Below, in pieces: positions 18,434-26,661 of a stretch of DNA of 64,000 bases. Every line of letters starts with the position of its first letter. The first letter of the stretch is position 1. A model generated the notes under the pieces. The model made no database searches. It was not told the DNA's origin and worked only from the letters and a program-made list of their open reading frames with translations. Both the position numbers and the translations under genes were made by a program. Source of the DNA: Anaerolineae bacterium (GTDB lineage Bacteria > Chloroflexota > Anaerolineae > Aggregatilineales > Ch27); contig JABLXG010000004.1 in NCBI GenBank assembly GCA_013178165.1, positions 310,001-374,000 of the forward strand. Direction: 5' to 3'.

Positions 18434-19146
18434 GCCAGCCTGACATCGCGCCGATCATCCAGACGGAACATCTGAGCCGGGTCTACCATCTGGCCGGGGA
18501 AGATATCCACGCCCTGACCGATGTTTCGCTGGCGATCTATCCGGGGCAGATGACGGCCATTGTCGGGCGTTCTGGCTCCGGCAAGACGACCCTGCTCAAC
18601 CTGATCGCTGGCCTGGATGAGCCAACGGATGGCGCTGTCTGGTTCGAGGGGCAAAAGCTGGCGGAACTGGACGGCGAGGTGCGGCTACAATTGCGCCGCG
18701 AGCGGATTGGCTTTGTGTTTCAGTCGTTCGGCCTGTTGCCGCTGCTCAGCGCAGCGGAGAATGTCGGCGTACCCCTGCGGATGCGCCGCCTTCCTCGCCA
18801 GGAACGCGAGGCGCGGGTGGCCGGGGCGCTGGCCTGGGTCGGCCTGACCGATCGCCAGCGGCATCGGCCCTACGAATTGAGCGGCGGCGAGCAACAGCGC
18901 GTCGCTCTGGCCCGCGCCCTGGCCGCTCGCCCGCATGTCATCCTGGCGGATGAGCCGACCGGCCAGCTGGACAGCCAGACCGGGCGCAAGATCATCGGTC
19001 TGCTGCGGCGGCTGGTGGCAGAACAGAACATCACTGTGGTGATTGTGTCCCACGATCCGCTGGTGATGGAGGAAGCTGACGTGATCCACGAGTTGCGTGA
19101 TGGCCGCCTGATCGCCACACGCCAGAAGGAAAATGGTGGATCCTGA
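18430..19146 (+). CDS. ABC transporter ATP-binding protein (LolD/MacB-type)
   Basis: A 238-residue ATPase with Walker A G-R-S-G-S-G-K-T-T near residue 45, FVFQSFGLLP as Q-loop, LSGGEQQRVALA signature, Walker B VILADEPTGQLD and switch His VSHD. The start overlaps the previous stop by four bases, so translation is coupled. With two ATPases and two permeases, the operon could encode one hetero-tetramer or two alternative pairings. A strong terminator follows 24 bases after the stop. Confidence 0.92.
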   Translation: MSQPDIAPIIQTEHLSRVYHLAGEDIHALTDVSLAIYPGQMTAIVGRSGSGKTTLLNLIAGLDEPTDGAVWFEGQKLAELDGEVRLQLRRERIGFVFQSFGLLPLLSAAENVGVPLRMRRLPRQEREARVAGALAWVGLTDRQRHRPYELSGGEQQRVALARALAARPHVILADEPTGQLDSQTGRKIIGLLRRLVAEQNITVVIVSHDPLVMEEADVIHELRDGRLIATRQKENGGS

Positions 19147-19169
19147 CCGGCAGCGCCGGAGGGAATGCA

Positions 19170-19204
19170 AACCGCGCCCGATGCTGAGGGCGCGGTTGTT
19201 TTTT
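19170..19204 (+). terminator. intrinsic terminator of the FtsX-permease operon
   Basis: AACCGCGCCC (19170-19179) pairs perfectly with GGGCGCGGTT (19188-19197) around an 8-base loop, followed by a run of six T. Oriented on the plus strand. Confidence 0.92.
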
Positions 19205-19215
19205 GGGGTGCTGAT

Positions 19216-20130
19216 CTATTCCCGCCGAGCTTCGATGGCTACCCAGTCGACCATGGTGTGGCGTTTGTATGGCTTCAATCCGGTGCGGCGTAGCGCTGCC
19301 TCGACATCAGCCGCCTGTTCGTCGATGATGCCGCTGAAGATGCCGATGCCGCCCGGTCGGACAAGCGTCCCCAGGCCGCTGTCGCACATCGGGATGATCG
19401 TCTTAGCCAGGATATTGACCAGGATCAAGTCAAAATAGGCTGGCCGGTCGAGCAGGTTTTCCAGGCTGCCCTGGGCGATCAGGAAGCGATCGGCGACGCC
19501 ATTGAGGTTGGCGTTTTCCGTGGTGGACTTGATTGCCAGCGGGTCCGTGTCGACTGCGACAATCTCGGCGGCCCCCAGCCGCGCTGCTGCGATCCCCAGG
19601 ATGCCAGAACCACAGCCCAGGTCAAGGACACGCGCCCCGGCTACCGGCTGGCTTTCCAGGGCGATCAGGCAGAGCTGGGTGCTGGGGTGCGTGCCGGTGC
19701 CAAAGGCCATGCCGGGGTCGAGCACGATCTCGATATCACCCTCGCCTGGCTGGACTTCCGTCCATTCCGGGCGGATGAAGAAGTTCTCGCCCACACGCAG
19801 CGGGCGGTAATGCACCTTCCAGGCTTCGGCCCAGTCTTCTTCATGCACGGTGGTATAGCGCGGTTGCACCGGCACGCCGGGCGAAATGGTGTGCAGGTAG
19901 CGCAGGCCGGTTTCCAGCTTTTCGATCAGCCCGGTGGCCTGCTCATCAGCGGGCAGGTAGGCGCGCACGATCACATTTGGTGAAAGCAACCTGACCGTTT
20001 CTTCCCACGATTCGCCATCGATACCGGTCTGTTCGATAGCGACGCCCTGATAACCGTACTGGTGCAGCAAATCGGCGATGGCTTCGGCAAGCTCACCGTC
20101 CGTTTCAAGCGACACTTCGATCCAGTCCAT
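19216..20130 (-). CDS. prmA: ribosomal protein L11 methyltransferase
   Basis: Methylates amino groups of ribosomal protein L11 using S-adenosylmethionine. ATG 20130 gives 304 residues, the standard length; an upstream in-frame extension lacks family sequence. The substrate-recognition domain (about 1-100) is followed by the Rossmann methyltransferase domain with the SAM loop V-L-D-L-G-C-G-S-G-I-L-G near residue 170 and a post-motif LVNILAKTI stretch (N-I-L-A being the PrmA equivalent of NPPY). DPGMAFGTGTHPST near 140 is a PrmA hallmark. It lies downstream of the small secreted-protein gene, from which a terminator separates it. Confidence 0.93.
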   Translation of the reverse strand: MDWIEVSLETDGELAEAIADLLHQYGYQGVAIEQTGIDGESWEETVRLLSPNVIVRAYLPADEQATGLIEKLETGLRYLHTISPGVPVQPRYTTVHEEDWAEAWKVHYRPLRVGENFFIRPEWTEVQPGEGDIEIVLDPGMAFGTGTHPSTQLCLIALESQPVAGARVLDLGCGSGILGIAAARLGAAEIVAVDTDPLAIKSTTENANLNGVADRFLIAQGSLENLLDRPAYFDLILVNILAKTIIPMCDSGLGTLVRPGGIGIFSGIIDEQAADVEAALRRTGLKPYKRHTMVDWVAIEARRE

Positions 20131-20197
20131 CCGCGATGACTTTCCTTTGAGACATGTCGCGGTTACCCCGGCGGATTTTCTCCTGCCGGGCCGCCGC

Positions 20198-20227
20198 AAA
20201 AAAACAGGTGAGCGGTCTCGCTACCTG
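20198..20227 (-). terminator. intrinsic terminator after the small secreted protein
   Basis: On the minus strand CAGGTAGCG pairs with CGCTCACCTG (one bulged base) and is followed by seven T. It would stop the transcript of the 20254-20634 gene, and of the dnaJ unit, before prmA. Confidence 0.75.
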
Positions 20228-20253
20228 CCTGCTGCACAGGGTAGCAGGACTGT

Positions 20254-20634
20254 TTACTGCCGCTCAGAATACGACAGTTTGACCACGTTGGTGTAAGGGA
20301 TGCAGTCCACGTTGGTAGTACGGCTGAAACGCCGGGCAACGCAGAAATAGTCCTCCCCCGCTTCCTGCAGGCGCAGGGTATCCAGCCCCTGGCCGAACGT
20401 GACGCTGTTTCCCAATCCGGAGATCGACGTGTTAAAAGCAACCGTAAATACGAAGCCGGAGGTCGTACTGGTGGTCTGTTCCTGCAGGACTCGTTCCCAC
20501 AACTGGCCCATCAGTTCGGCGATGCCGCCGGGCGCGGGCTGGGCGGCAGCGCGGGAAGCGGGCAGGCCAGGGACGATCACAACCAGGGCAGCCGCCAGCA
20601 GAAGAAGGCCGACAAAAATCACTATTGTGCGCAT
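20254..20634 (-). CDS. small secreted protein of unknown function
   Basis: A 126-residue protein. ATG 20634 has GAGGAACGGG directly upstream; a TTG 15 bases earlier is less likely. Residues 1-30 form a signal peptide (basic start, long hydrophobic core, A-S-R-A-A-A near the cleavage site). The mature ~95 residues contain two Cys (in DYFCVAR and VDCIPY) that could form a disulfide. I recognise no family. It lies 52 bases after dnaJ on the same strand and could be read through from the chaperone operon. Confidence 0.7.
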   Translation of the reverse strand: MRTIVIFVGLLLLAAALVVIVPGLPASRAAAQPAPGGIAELMGQLWERVLQEQTTSTTSGFVFTVAFNTSISGLGNSVTFGQGLDTLRLQEAGEDYFCVARRFSRTTNVDCIPYTNVVKLSYSERQ

Positions 20635-20686
20635 AGTCCCGTTCCTCAAAGCTATTCAGGCGAGCGATACTGGCGGGACTCCTCCC

Positions 20687-21832
20687 TCAGGAGGTCGGCT
20701 CACCGCTCAGGAAATCCATGACACGGTCAAAGAAGCCTTTGCTCTGCGGGCGGATGACCTGCGTGTCCAGGGTCTTGGCCAGTTCCTCAAAGAGCGCCCG
20801 CTGTTTTTCGGTCAGATTGCGCGGGATGGCCACCTGTACGATCACCCACTGGTCGCCGCGGCCCGCGCTGGAGCCATCCCGCCGCAAGCGCGGGAAGCCC
20901 TTGCCCCGCATGCGGAAGGATTCGCCGGTCTGGGTGCCGGGCGGGATGCGCAACTGGGCGTCGCCGTCGACAGTGGGAACGGTGATAGTATCCCCCAGGG
21001 CGGCCTGGGCAACGTTGATCGTGATTTCCAGCAGGATATCATCGTTGCGCCGCTTGAAATATTCATGTTCCCTGACGCGGATGATCACGTACAGGTTGCC
21101 AGGTGGGCCGCCATAATCGCCCGGTTCGCCTTCCCCCTGAATACGGATCTTCATCCCGTCGTCAACGCCAGCAGGAATGGCGACATTCAAGCGACGGGTA
21201 GCGCGCATCCGGCCCGTACCCGCACATTTCTCGCACGGGGTGGTGATGACCTCGCCGCGTCCCTGGCAGCGCGGGCAGGTGTTGACACTGATCATGGAGC
21301 CGAGGAAGGTCTGGCGGACGGTGCGCACCTCGCCGCTGCCGTTACATTCCGGGCAACGCACAGGCGATGTGCCCGGCTGGGAGCCATCACCGCGGCAGAG
21401 ATCGCAGACCTCCTGGCGGGTGATTTCGATCTCTTTCTCGCTACCGGTGACCGCTTCCACAAAGTCGATGGCGAGTTCGTAGGAAAGGTCGCGTCCCTGG
21501 CGCGGTGTGCGCCGCTGGGAGGCGCGCCGTGTACCGGTAAAACCGGCAAAAAGATCCTCGAAGATATCAAAGCCACTGAAATCGCTGAAGCCCCCAAAGC
21601 CGGTCTCGCCGTCGACGCCCGCATGACCGAAGCGGTCATAGCGCGATCGCCGGTCGGGATCGCTCAGCACCTGGTAAGCGGTGTTGATCTCCTTGAAGCG
21701 CTCTTCAGCGTCCGGCTCTTTGCTGACATCCGGGTGGTAGCGCTGCGCCAGCTGGCGGAAGGCCTTCTTGATTTGCTGGGTGGATGCGTTACGCGGCACC
21801 CCCAGAATGTCGTAGTAGTCCCTGGGTGTCAT
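20687..21832 (-). CDS. dnaJ: chaperone DnaJ
   Basis: Hsp40 co-chaperone that delivers clients to DnaK and stimulates its ATPase. It has 381 residues. The J domain occupies about 1-70 with His-Pro-Asp near 33. A Gly/Phe-rich segment (GGFSDFSGFDIFEDLFAGF) follows. The zinc domain has four CxxCxGxG repeats: CDLCRGDG, CPECNGSG, CPRCQGRG and CEKCAGTG, then the C-terminal beta domain. Last chaperone gene of the hrcA-grpE-dnaK-dnaJ order, 160 bases after dnaK. Confidence 0.96.
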   Translation of the reverse strand: MTPRDYYDILGVPRNASTQQIKKAFRQLAQRYHPDVSKEPDAEERFKEINTAYQVLSDPDRRSRYDRFGHAGVDGETGFGGFSDFSGFDIFEDLFAGFTGTRRASQRRTPRQGRDLSYELAIDFVEAVTGSEKEIEITRQEVCDLCRGDGSQPGTSPVRCPECNGSGEVRTVRQTFLGSMISVNTCPRCQGRGEVITTPCEKCAGTGRMRATRRLNVAIPAGVDDGMKIRIQGEGEPGDYGGPPGNLYVIIRVREHEYFKRRNDDILLEITINVAQAALGDTITVPTVDGDAQLRIPPGTQTGESFRMRGKGFPRLRRDGSSAGRGDQWVIVQVAIPRNLTEKQRALFEELAKTLDTQVIRPQSKGFFDRVMDFLSGEPTS

Positions 21833-21928
21833 GCTGCGATCTGGCCTTTGTCGCCTGAATCGTCGGTCTACTTTTGAATTGTTTTAGCGCGAAGCGGCAA
21901 ATTTTGCTACGGCTGACACACAGGTGAC

Positions 21929-21966
21929 GCCCCCGCCAACCCGCCTGCTGGCAGGTTAACGGGGGC
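21929..21966 (-). other. GC-rich hairpin between dnaK and dnaJ
   Basis: GCCCCCG (21929-21935) pairs with CGGGGGC (21960-21966), with further pairing in the interior. There is no U tract on either side, so it looks like an mRNA-processing or stability hairpin rather than a terminator. Confidence 0.6.
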
Positions 21967-21992
21967 AACTCAGGTTGAAGCTGTGGCCAGCG

Positions 21993-23876
21993 TCAAGCCT
22001 CAGTGAATTCGCCGTCAATCACGTCTTCACCTGCACGATCGCCGCCGGTCTGGGCCGGGCCGCTGCCGTCGGGCTGCTGCTGGTACATGCTGGCACCGAT
22101 CGCCTGAAGCTGCTGAGCCAGCGCTTCCGCCTCCCGACGGATGGCGTCAGTGTTGTTGCCTTCCAGAGCCTTACGGACGGCCTCGATCCGTTCCTGCGTA
22201 CGGGCCTTGACATCTGCCGGAATACGGTCGGCGAAGTCGCGCAGGGTCTTCTCGGCGGCGTGGATACCCGCTTCCGCCTGGTTGCGGATTTCGACCGCTT
22301 CACGGCGCTTGGCGTCCTCGGAGGCGTGTTCCTGCGCCTCCCGGATCATGCGCTGGATTTCCTGCTCGCTCAGGCCGCTGGAGGCAGTGATGGTGATGCT
22401 CTGCTCGCGACCGGTGGCCTTATCCTTGGCGCTGACGTTGAGGATGCCGTTAGCATCGATGTCAAAAGTGACTTCGATCTGCGGCACGCCGCGCGGCGCG
22501 GGAGGGATGCCGTCCAGGATGAAGCGGCCCAGCGTCTTGTTGTCGGCGGCCATGGGGCGTTCGCCCTGCAGGACATGGATTTCTACCTGCGTCTGGCCGT
22601 CGGCGGCGGTGGAGAAGATCTGGCTCTTGCGGGCCGGGATCGTGGTGTTGCGCTCGATCAGCGGGGTGGCCACGCCGCCCAGCGTCTCGATGCTCAGGGT
22701 CAGCGGCGTCACGTCCAGCAACAGGACATCCTTAACATCGCCGCGCAGCACGCCGCCCTGGATGGCCGCGCCAATCGCTACGACCTCGTCAGGGTTCACG
22801 CCCTTGTGCGGTTCCTTGCCAAAGAAGCGGCGCACCGCTTCCTGAACCGCCGGCATACGCGTCATACCACCAACCAGCACGACCTCGTCAATGTCGGCGG
22901 GCTTAAGGCCAGCGTCGCGCAGAGCCGCCTCGCAGGGCTTGATCGTGCGCTCGATCAGGTCTTCCACCAGCGCCTCCAGCTTGGCGCGGGTCAGCGTCAT
23001 GTTGAGGTGCTTGGGGCCGCTGGCGTCGGCGGTGATGAAGGGCAGGTTGATGTCGGTGCTCATCGTGCTCGACAGCTCAATCTTGGCCTTCTCCGCCGCT
23101 TCCTTCAGGCGCTGGAGCGCCTGGCGATCCTCGCGCAGATCGATGCCGTGCTCTTTCTTAAATTCGTTGGCCACGTAGTCGATGATGCGCTGGTCGAAGT
23201 CGTCGCCGCCCAGGAAGGTATCGCCGTTAGTGCTGCGCACTTCAAACACGCCATCGCCCACGTCCAGGATCGAGATATCAAAGGTACCGCCGCCAAGGTC
23301 GTAGACGGCGATCGTCTCGTCCTTCTTCTCACCCAGGCCGTAAGCCAGGCTGGAAGCCGTCGGCTCGTTGATGATACGCTTGACATCCAGGCCGGCGATG
23401 CGACCGGCGTCCTTGGTGGCGTTACGCTGGGCGTCATTGAAGTAGGCCGGGACAGTGATCACAGCTTCCGTGACCGGCTCGCCCAGGTAAGCTTCGGCGT
23501 CCGCCTTGATCTTCTGCAGGATCATGGCGGAGATTTCCGGCGGGCTGTAAGCTTTGCCGCCCATGTGCACGCGGACATCACCGTTAGGCGCGGCGGAAAC
23601 CTTGTACGGCACCAGGCTGATGGCCTTTTGTACCTCAGGGTCGGTGAACTTGCGGCCCATGAACCGCTTGATCGAAAAGATAGTGTTCTCCGGGTTGACC
23701 ACTGCCTGATTGCGGGCGATCTTCCCGACCAGGCGTTCGCCCTTGTTGCTGATCGCTACGACAGAAGGGATCAGACGCCCGCCTTCCGCCGAAGGGATGA
23801 CCGTGGCTTCGCCGCCTTCCATCACGGCGACCACAGAGTTGGTAGTGCCCAGATCAATGCCGATGATTTTTCCCAT
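21993..23876 (-). CDS. dnaK: chaperone DnaK (Hsp70)
   Basis: ATP-dependent cytoplasmic chaperone of 627 residues. The nucleotide domain begins [19 protein letters not shown] and contains [16 protein letters not shown] near 185 and the phosphate-2 loop [12 protein letters not shown] near 330. The linker [10 protein letters not shown] leads to the substrate-binding domain with [16 protein letters not shown] and a C-terminal helical lid ending in an acidic tail. Third gene of the CIRCE-controlled locus; 75 bases separate it from grpE. Confidence 0.97.
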   Translation of the reverse strand: MGKIIGIDLGTTNSVVAVMEGGEATVIPSAEGGRLIPSVVAISNKGERLVGKIARNQAVVNPENTIFSIKRFMGRKFTDPEVQKAISLVPYKVSAAPNGDVRVHMGGKAYSPPEISAMILQKIKADAEAYLGEPVTEAVITVPAYFNDAQRNATKDAGRIAGLDVKRIINEPTASSLAYGLGEKKDETIAVYDLGGGTFDISILDVGDGVFEVRSTNGDTFLGGDDFDQRIIDYVANEFKKEHGIDLREDRQALQRLKEAAEKAKIELSSTMSTDINLPFITADASGPKHLNMTLTRAKLEALVEDLIERTIKPCEAALRDAGLKPADIDEVVLVGGMTRMPAVQEAVRRFFGKEPHKGVNPDEVVAIGAAIQGGVLRGDVKDVLLLDVTPLTLSIETLGGVATPLIERNTTIPARKSQIFSTAADGQTQVEIHVLQGERPMAADNKTLGRFILDGIPPAPRGVPQIEVTFDIDANGILNVSAKDKATGREQSITITASSGLSEQEIQRMIREAQEHASEDAKRREAVEIRNQAEAGIHAAEKTLRDFADRIPADVKARTQERIEAVRKALEGNNTDAIRREAEALAQQLQAIGASMYQQQPDGSGPAQTGGDRAGEDVIDGEFTEA

Positions 23877-23951
23877 AGTTAATGTGTCTCCTGCTGTGTC
23901 TGCTTGCCAGGTCTAGTGGCAGTCTCCAGAAAAAGCGCAAACCAACACTGC

Positions 23952-24539
23952 TCAGTTGGCCACCCGGACCAGCGCGGGGCGGAGCACCTTGTCTCCGCAG
24001 GCATAGCCCTTTTGCACGACGGCGGTGATCTGACCGCTGTTGCCACCCTCAGGGTTGTCGTCTGTACCGACCGCCTGGTGACGGATGGGGTCAAAGGCTT
24101 CGCCGAGCGGGTCGATCACCTGCAGGCCATGAGCATCCAGGATGGCGTTGAATTTGTCCTCAATGAGCCGGATGCCGTGCACCCAGGGGTGATCGGCCAG
24201 TTCAGCGGGCACGTTGGCCATGGCCCGTTCCAGGTCATCGATCACCGGCAGCAGCTTGATCAGCATGCTGTTGCGGGCATCCTGAAAGCTCTCCTCGCGC
24301 TCGCGCTCGACGCGCTTGCGGTAGTTGGCAAATTCTGCCCTGGCTCGCTGCCAGCCGTCCAGGTATTCGGCGGCTTCGGCGCGCGCCTTTTCCAGCTCAG
24401 CCGCCAGATCAGGCGCTGGCGCTTCCGTGGCAGCGCCGCCATCGCCTGGGGCTGCCTGCTGGCCCTGCGGCTGGGATGCCCCGGCGGCGGCCTGTTCTGC
24501 TTGGGGGGTGGGTTCCTCTACTGATTTGCGTTTACTCAC
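23952..24539 (-). CDS. grpE: nucleotide exchange factor GrpE
   Basis: Releases ADP from DnaK. It has 195 residues. A low-complexity acidic/Ala/Gln N-terminal part (1-50) precedes the long dimerisation helix with ARAEFANYRKRVEREREE (about 65-82). The C-terminal beta domain has DPLGEAFDPIRHQAV, the GrpE counterpart of the usual F-D-P-x-x-H-x-A-V signature, and GYACGDKVLRPALVRVAN at the end. Between hrcA and dnaK as in many Gram-positives and Chloroflexota. Confidence 0.95.
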   Translation of the reverse strand: MSKRKSVEEPTPQAEQAAAGASQPQGQQAAPGDGGAATEAPAPDLAAELEKARAEAAEYLDGWQRARAEFANYRKRVEREREESFQDARNSMLIKLLPVIDDLERAMANVPAELADHPWVHGIRLIEDKFNAILDAHGLQVIDPLGEAFDPIRHQAVGTDDNPEGGNSGQITAVVQKGYACGDKVLRPALVRVAN

Positions 24540-24670
24540 GGTTCTGCTCCATCAGGCAAGTAGTATTGGGCAGCCTTACGCTGCCGACTGAAGTGTAGAC
24601 TGCTTGCAATAGAATCACATTAGCGAAACGCCAGAAAAGCGTAAGACTTGCGGCGATCCAGGCCACCGGG

Positions 24671-25726
24671 TCACGCGCCGGAGGACTCGGTATCGCCGCC
24701 ATAGATGCCGACCATCAGGGTGCTCATCAGGTCAGACATGTAACGCACGGCGCTGATCGCCCGCCCATAGCTCATGCGCGTTGGGCCAAGGACGCCCAGC
24801 GTGCCGGTGGCCTGCCCGGCGACACCGTAGCGGCCCAGCACAATGCTGAGCAGGCTGATGTTGTCCCAGCGCCCCTCGCCGGCGATCAGGACGCGGATGT
24901 TGCCGATCGAGGGGTTGGCCTCGTTGATCAGGTCCTCCAGCAGCGTCTGCTCCTCCAGGACACGTAGGGCCTGCTGGGCGCCTTCGCTTTCGCCAAACCG
25001 GCTGAGCAGTTCGGCCAGCCCGTCGCGGTAGACCAGTTGCGGACGATCTGATTCCTGCTCGATCAGGGTGATGACCAGGGAGAGGACTTCTTCCTCCAGC
25101 GCGTTCAGGCCATACAGCTTGGCGCGGAGTTGCTGGGCGGTCAACCCCAGGGCAAGCTGGGTCAGGCGGGCGGCAGTTTCGCTCAGGCGTTCCTGGCTGA
25201 TTGGCTCGGCCAGGGTGAGCATGCGCTGGCGCACTTCGCCATTGTGCAGCACCAGCACCATCAGCACCATCCGGCCCTGTGTGGCGATCAGTTCCAGGTG
25301 CTTGAAGCGGTTGATCTTGCTGTAAGGCGCGGTCACCAGGGAGGCGCTGCGCGCCGTCCGGGAGAGCACCGCCGCTGCCAATCTCATCCACTGTTCAAGG
25401 TCCAGCGGCGCCTGGTGGAACTGGTGGGCGATCGTGCGCCGTTCAACAGCTGTAAGCTGATCATCATCCAGCAGGTGTTGCACGAAGTAGCGGTAGCCCT
25501 TCTCGGTGGGGACACGACCAGCGGAGGTGTGCGGCGAGCTAATGTAGCCAGTTTCCTCCAGCACGCCCATATCGTTGCGGATGGTGGCCGAGCTGACGCC
25601 GAGCAGGCTGACCAGCGACTTCGAGCTTACCGGGTGGCCGGTTTCGATGTAGTGCTTGATGATCAACTCCAGCGTGTGCTTCTGGCGTTCAGTCAGTTCC
25701 GAAGGGGAAAGGACTTCCGCTTCCAT
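24671..25726 (-). CDS. hrcA: heat-inducible transcription repressor HrcA
   Basis: Binds CIRCE operators and represses chaperone genes at normal temperature; its folding depends on the chaperonin machine. It has 351 residues. The N-terminal winged helix includes LTERQKHTLELIIKHYIETGHPVSSKSL and VSSATIRNDMGVLEETGYI (recognition helix, about 47-65). The middle and C-terminal dimerisation regions include SAGRVPTEKGYRYFV and near the end VLGPTRMSYGRAISAVRYMSDLM. A promoter and CIRCE lie just upstream, so the gene represses itself. Confidence 0.96.
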   Translation of the reverse strand: MEAEVLSPSELTERQKHTLELIIKHYIETGHPVSSKSLVSLLGVSSATIRNDMGVLEETGYISSPHTSAGRVPTEKGYRYFVQHLLDDDQLTAVERRTIAHQFHQAPLDLEQWMRLAAAVLSRTARSASLVTAPYSKINRFKHLELIATQGRMVLMVLVLHNGEVRQRMLTLAEPISQERLSETAARLTQLALGLTAQQLRAKLYGLNALEEEVLSLVITLIEQESDRPQLVYRDGLAELLSRFGESEGAQQALRVLEEQTLLEDLINEANPSIGNIRVLIAGEGRWDNISLLSIVLGRYGVAGQATGTLGVLGPTRMSYGRAISAVRYMSDLMSTLMVGIYGGDTESSGA

Positions 25727-25746
25727 ACCATCTCACCAGAGACTCG

Positions 25747-25773
25747 TTAGCACTCTCGGTATGTGAGTGCTAT
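25747..25773 (-). promoter_or_regulatory. CIRCE operator (HrcA binding site)
   Basis: TTAGCACTC, nine bases, GAGTGCTAT: 17 of 18 arm positions match the TTAGCACTC-N9-GAGTGCTAA consensus. It lies about 20 bases upstream of hrcA and covers roughly +9 to +35 of the predicted transcript, where a bound repressor would block the polymerase. Confidence 0.96.
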
Positions 25774-25788
25774 TCGTACGGTTGTCTC

Positions 25789-25817
25789 ATCATACCATGC
25801 GCTCCGCCTGGCGTCAA
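25789..25817 (-). promoter_or_regulatory. promoter of the hrcA-grpE-dnaK-dnaJ locus
   Basis: TTGACG (25812-25817), a 17-base spacer and TATGAT (25789-25794) preceded by TGG (extended -10). This is a vegetative-type promoter immediately upstream of CIRCE. Confidence 0.9.
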
Positions 25818-25945
25818 AGGCGGGTGGCGGGCGCGGGAAATCCTGTCAGCGATTCCAACGGCGGAGCAGCACGCGAACATAGAGACGAGCAGGCTATGCA
25901 GGATGCAACACAACTAACTCCCCGGCAATCAGACTCCTGCAACCC

Positions 25946-25974
25946 TTGACACCGCCTGCCATCCTGTTTACTCT
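25946..25974 (+). promoter_or_regulatory. promoter of the thioredoxin gene
   Basis: Perfect TTGACA (25946-25951), 17-base spacer and TACTCT (25969-25974), about 40 bases before the chosen ATG. Confidence 0.75.
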
Positions 25975-26012
25975 ATGGCCACGGTTGATTCTTGATGAGG
26001 AGTGTTTCTCTG

Positions 26013-26345
26013 ATGGCTGGCTCCAAGACGTTTGATGTGACCGAAGCGACTTTTCAGCAGGAAGTACTGGAATCGGATCTGCCGGTGCTGGTGGATTTCT
26101 GGGCGGAGTGGTGCGGCCCGTGCAAAATGATCGAGCCGCATGTGATGGCCCTGGCGGAAGAATATGAAGGGCGGATGCGCGTTGGCCGGATGGACGCGGA
26201 CGCCAACCCCAATGTGCTGATGGATCTGGGCATCATGGGCATCCCCACGCTGATCCTGTTCAAGAACGGCCAGCCGGTCGAACGACTGACGGGATATATG
26301 CCCAAAGAGCGGATCATCGGCAAGCTGGAACCGCACCTGGACTGA
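26013..26345 (+). CDS. trxA: thioredoxin
   Basis: A 110-residue cytoplasmic disulfide reductase. ATG 26013 was chosen because GAGGAG lies 10 bases upstream; in-frame TTG 25992 and ATG 25995 overlap or precede that site. The active site W-C-G-P-C-K is preceded by VLVDFWAEWCG, and the cis-Pro segment GIMGIPTLILFKNG is intact. It stands alone between the heat-shock locus and the nucleoside importer, with its own promoter and terminator. Confidence 0.95.
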   Translation: MAGSKTFDVTEATFQQEVLESDLPVLVDFWAEWCGPCKMIEPHVMALAEEYEGRMRVGRMDADANPNVLMDLGIMGIPTLILFKNGQPVERLTGYMPKERIIGKLEPHLD

Positions 26346-26381
26346 CGCGATCTGCCTGTCGCAGGCTTTTGCTGGCAGGCG

Positions 26382-26417
26382 CAGCGCAGCCCCGGCCAAC
26401 CGGGCTGCGCTGTTTTG
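26382..26417 (+). terminator. intrinsic terminator of the thioredoxin gene
   Basis: CAGCGCAGCCC (26382-26392) pairs with GGGCTGCGCTG (26402-26412), then TTTTGTTG. Confidence 0.85.
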
Positions 26418-26661
26418 TTGTCTGCTGGCAGTCCGTTGCCGCGATGTCGCCTCCTTATTTTGGGGGCGGGGGCCGCTGTCGGGTGTAATGGCTGTGCCTT
26501 GTGCAGATTAGCCTAAGAAATTCATCCGAACAGGCTGCGCCAGGGTGCTTGGAGTTTTAGGCGGATTCCTTGTACACTGATAAATGTCAGGCCGTTAGTT
26601 CCGTCGACGCCACAGGCCTGGCAGGATCGTATTCGCGCAGCAGGAGGAGAGGGAAGCACAG
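26418..26661 (+). promoter_or_regulatory. upstream region and weak promoter of the BMP importer
   Basis: This stretch holds no gene. The best promoter is TTGGAG (26549-26554), 18 bases, TACACT (26573-26578), giving a leader of about 80 bases. AGGAGGAG directly precedes ATG 26662. I saw no repressor palindrome. Confidence 0.45.

Noticed and set aside
21975-23882. A 635-codon open frame antisense to dnaK
   Set aside because: It mirrors dnaK codon by codon, as GC-rich genes often do; the translation shows no domain. dnaK is certain on the other strand.
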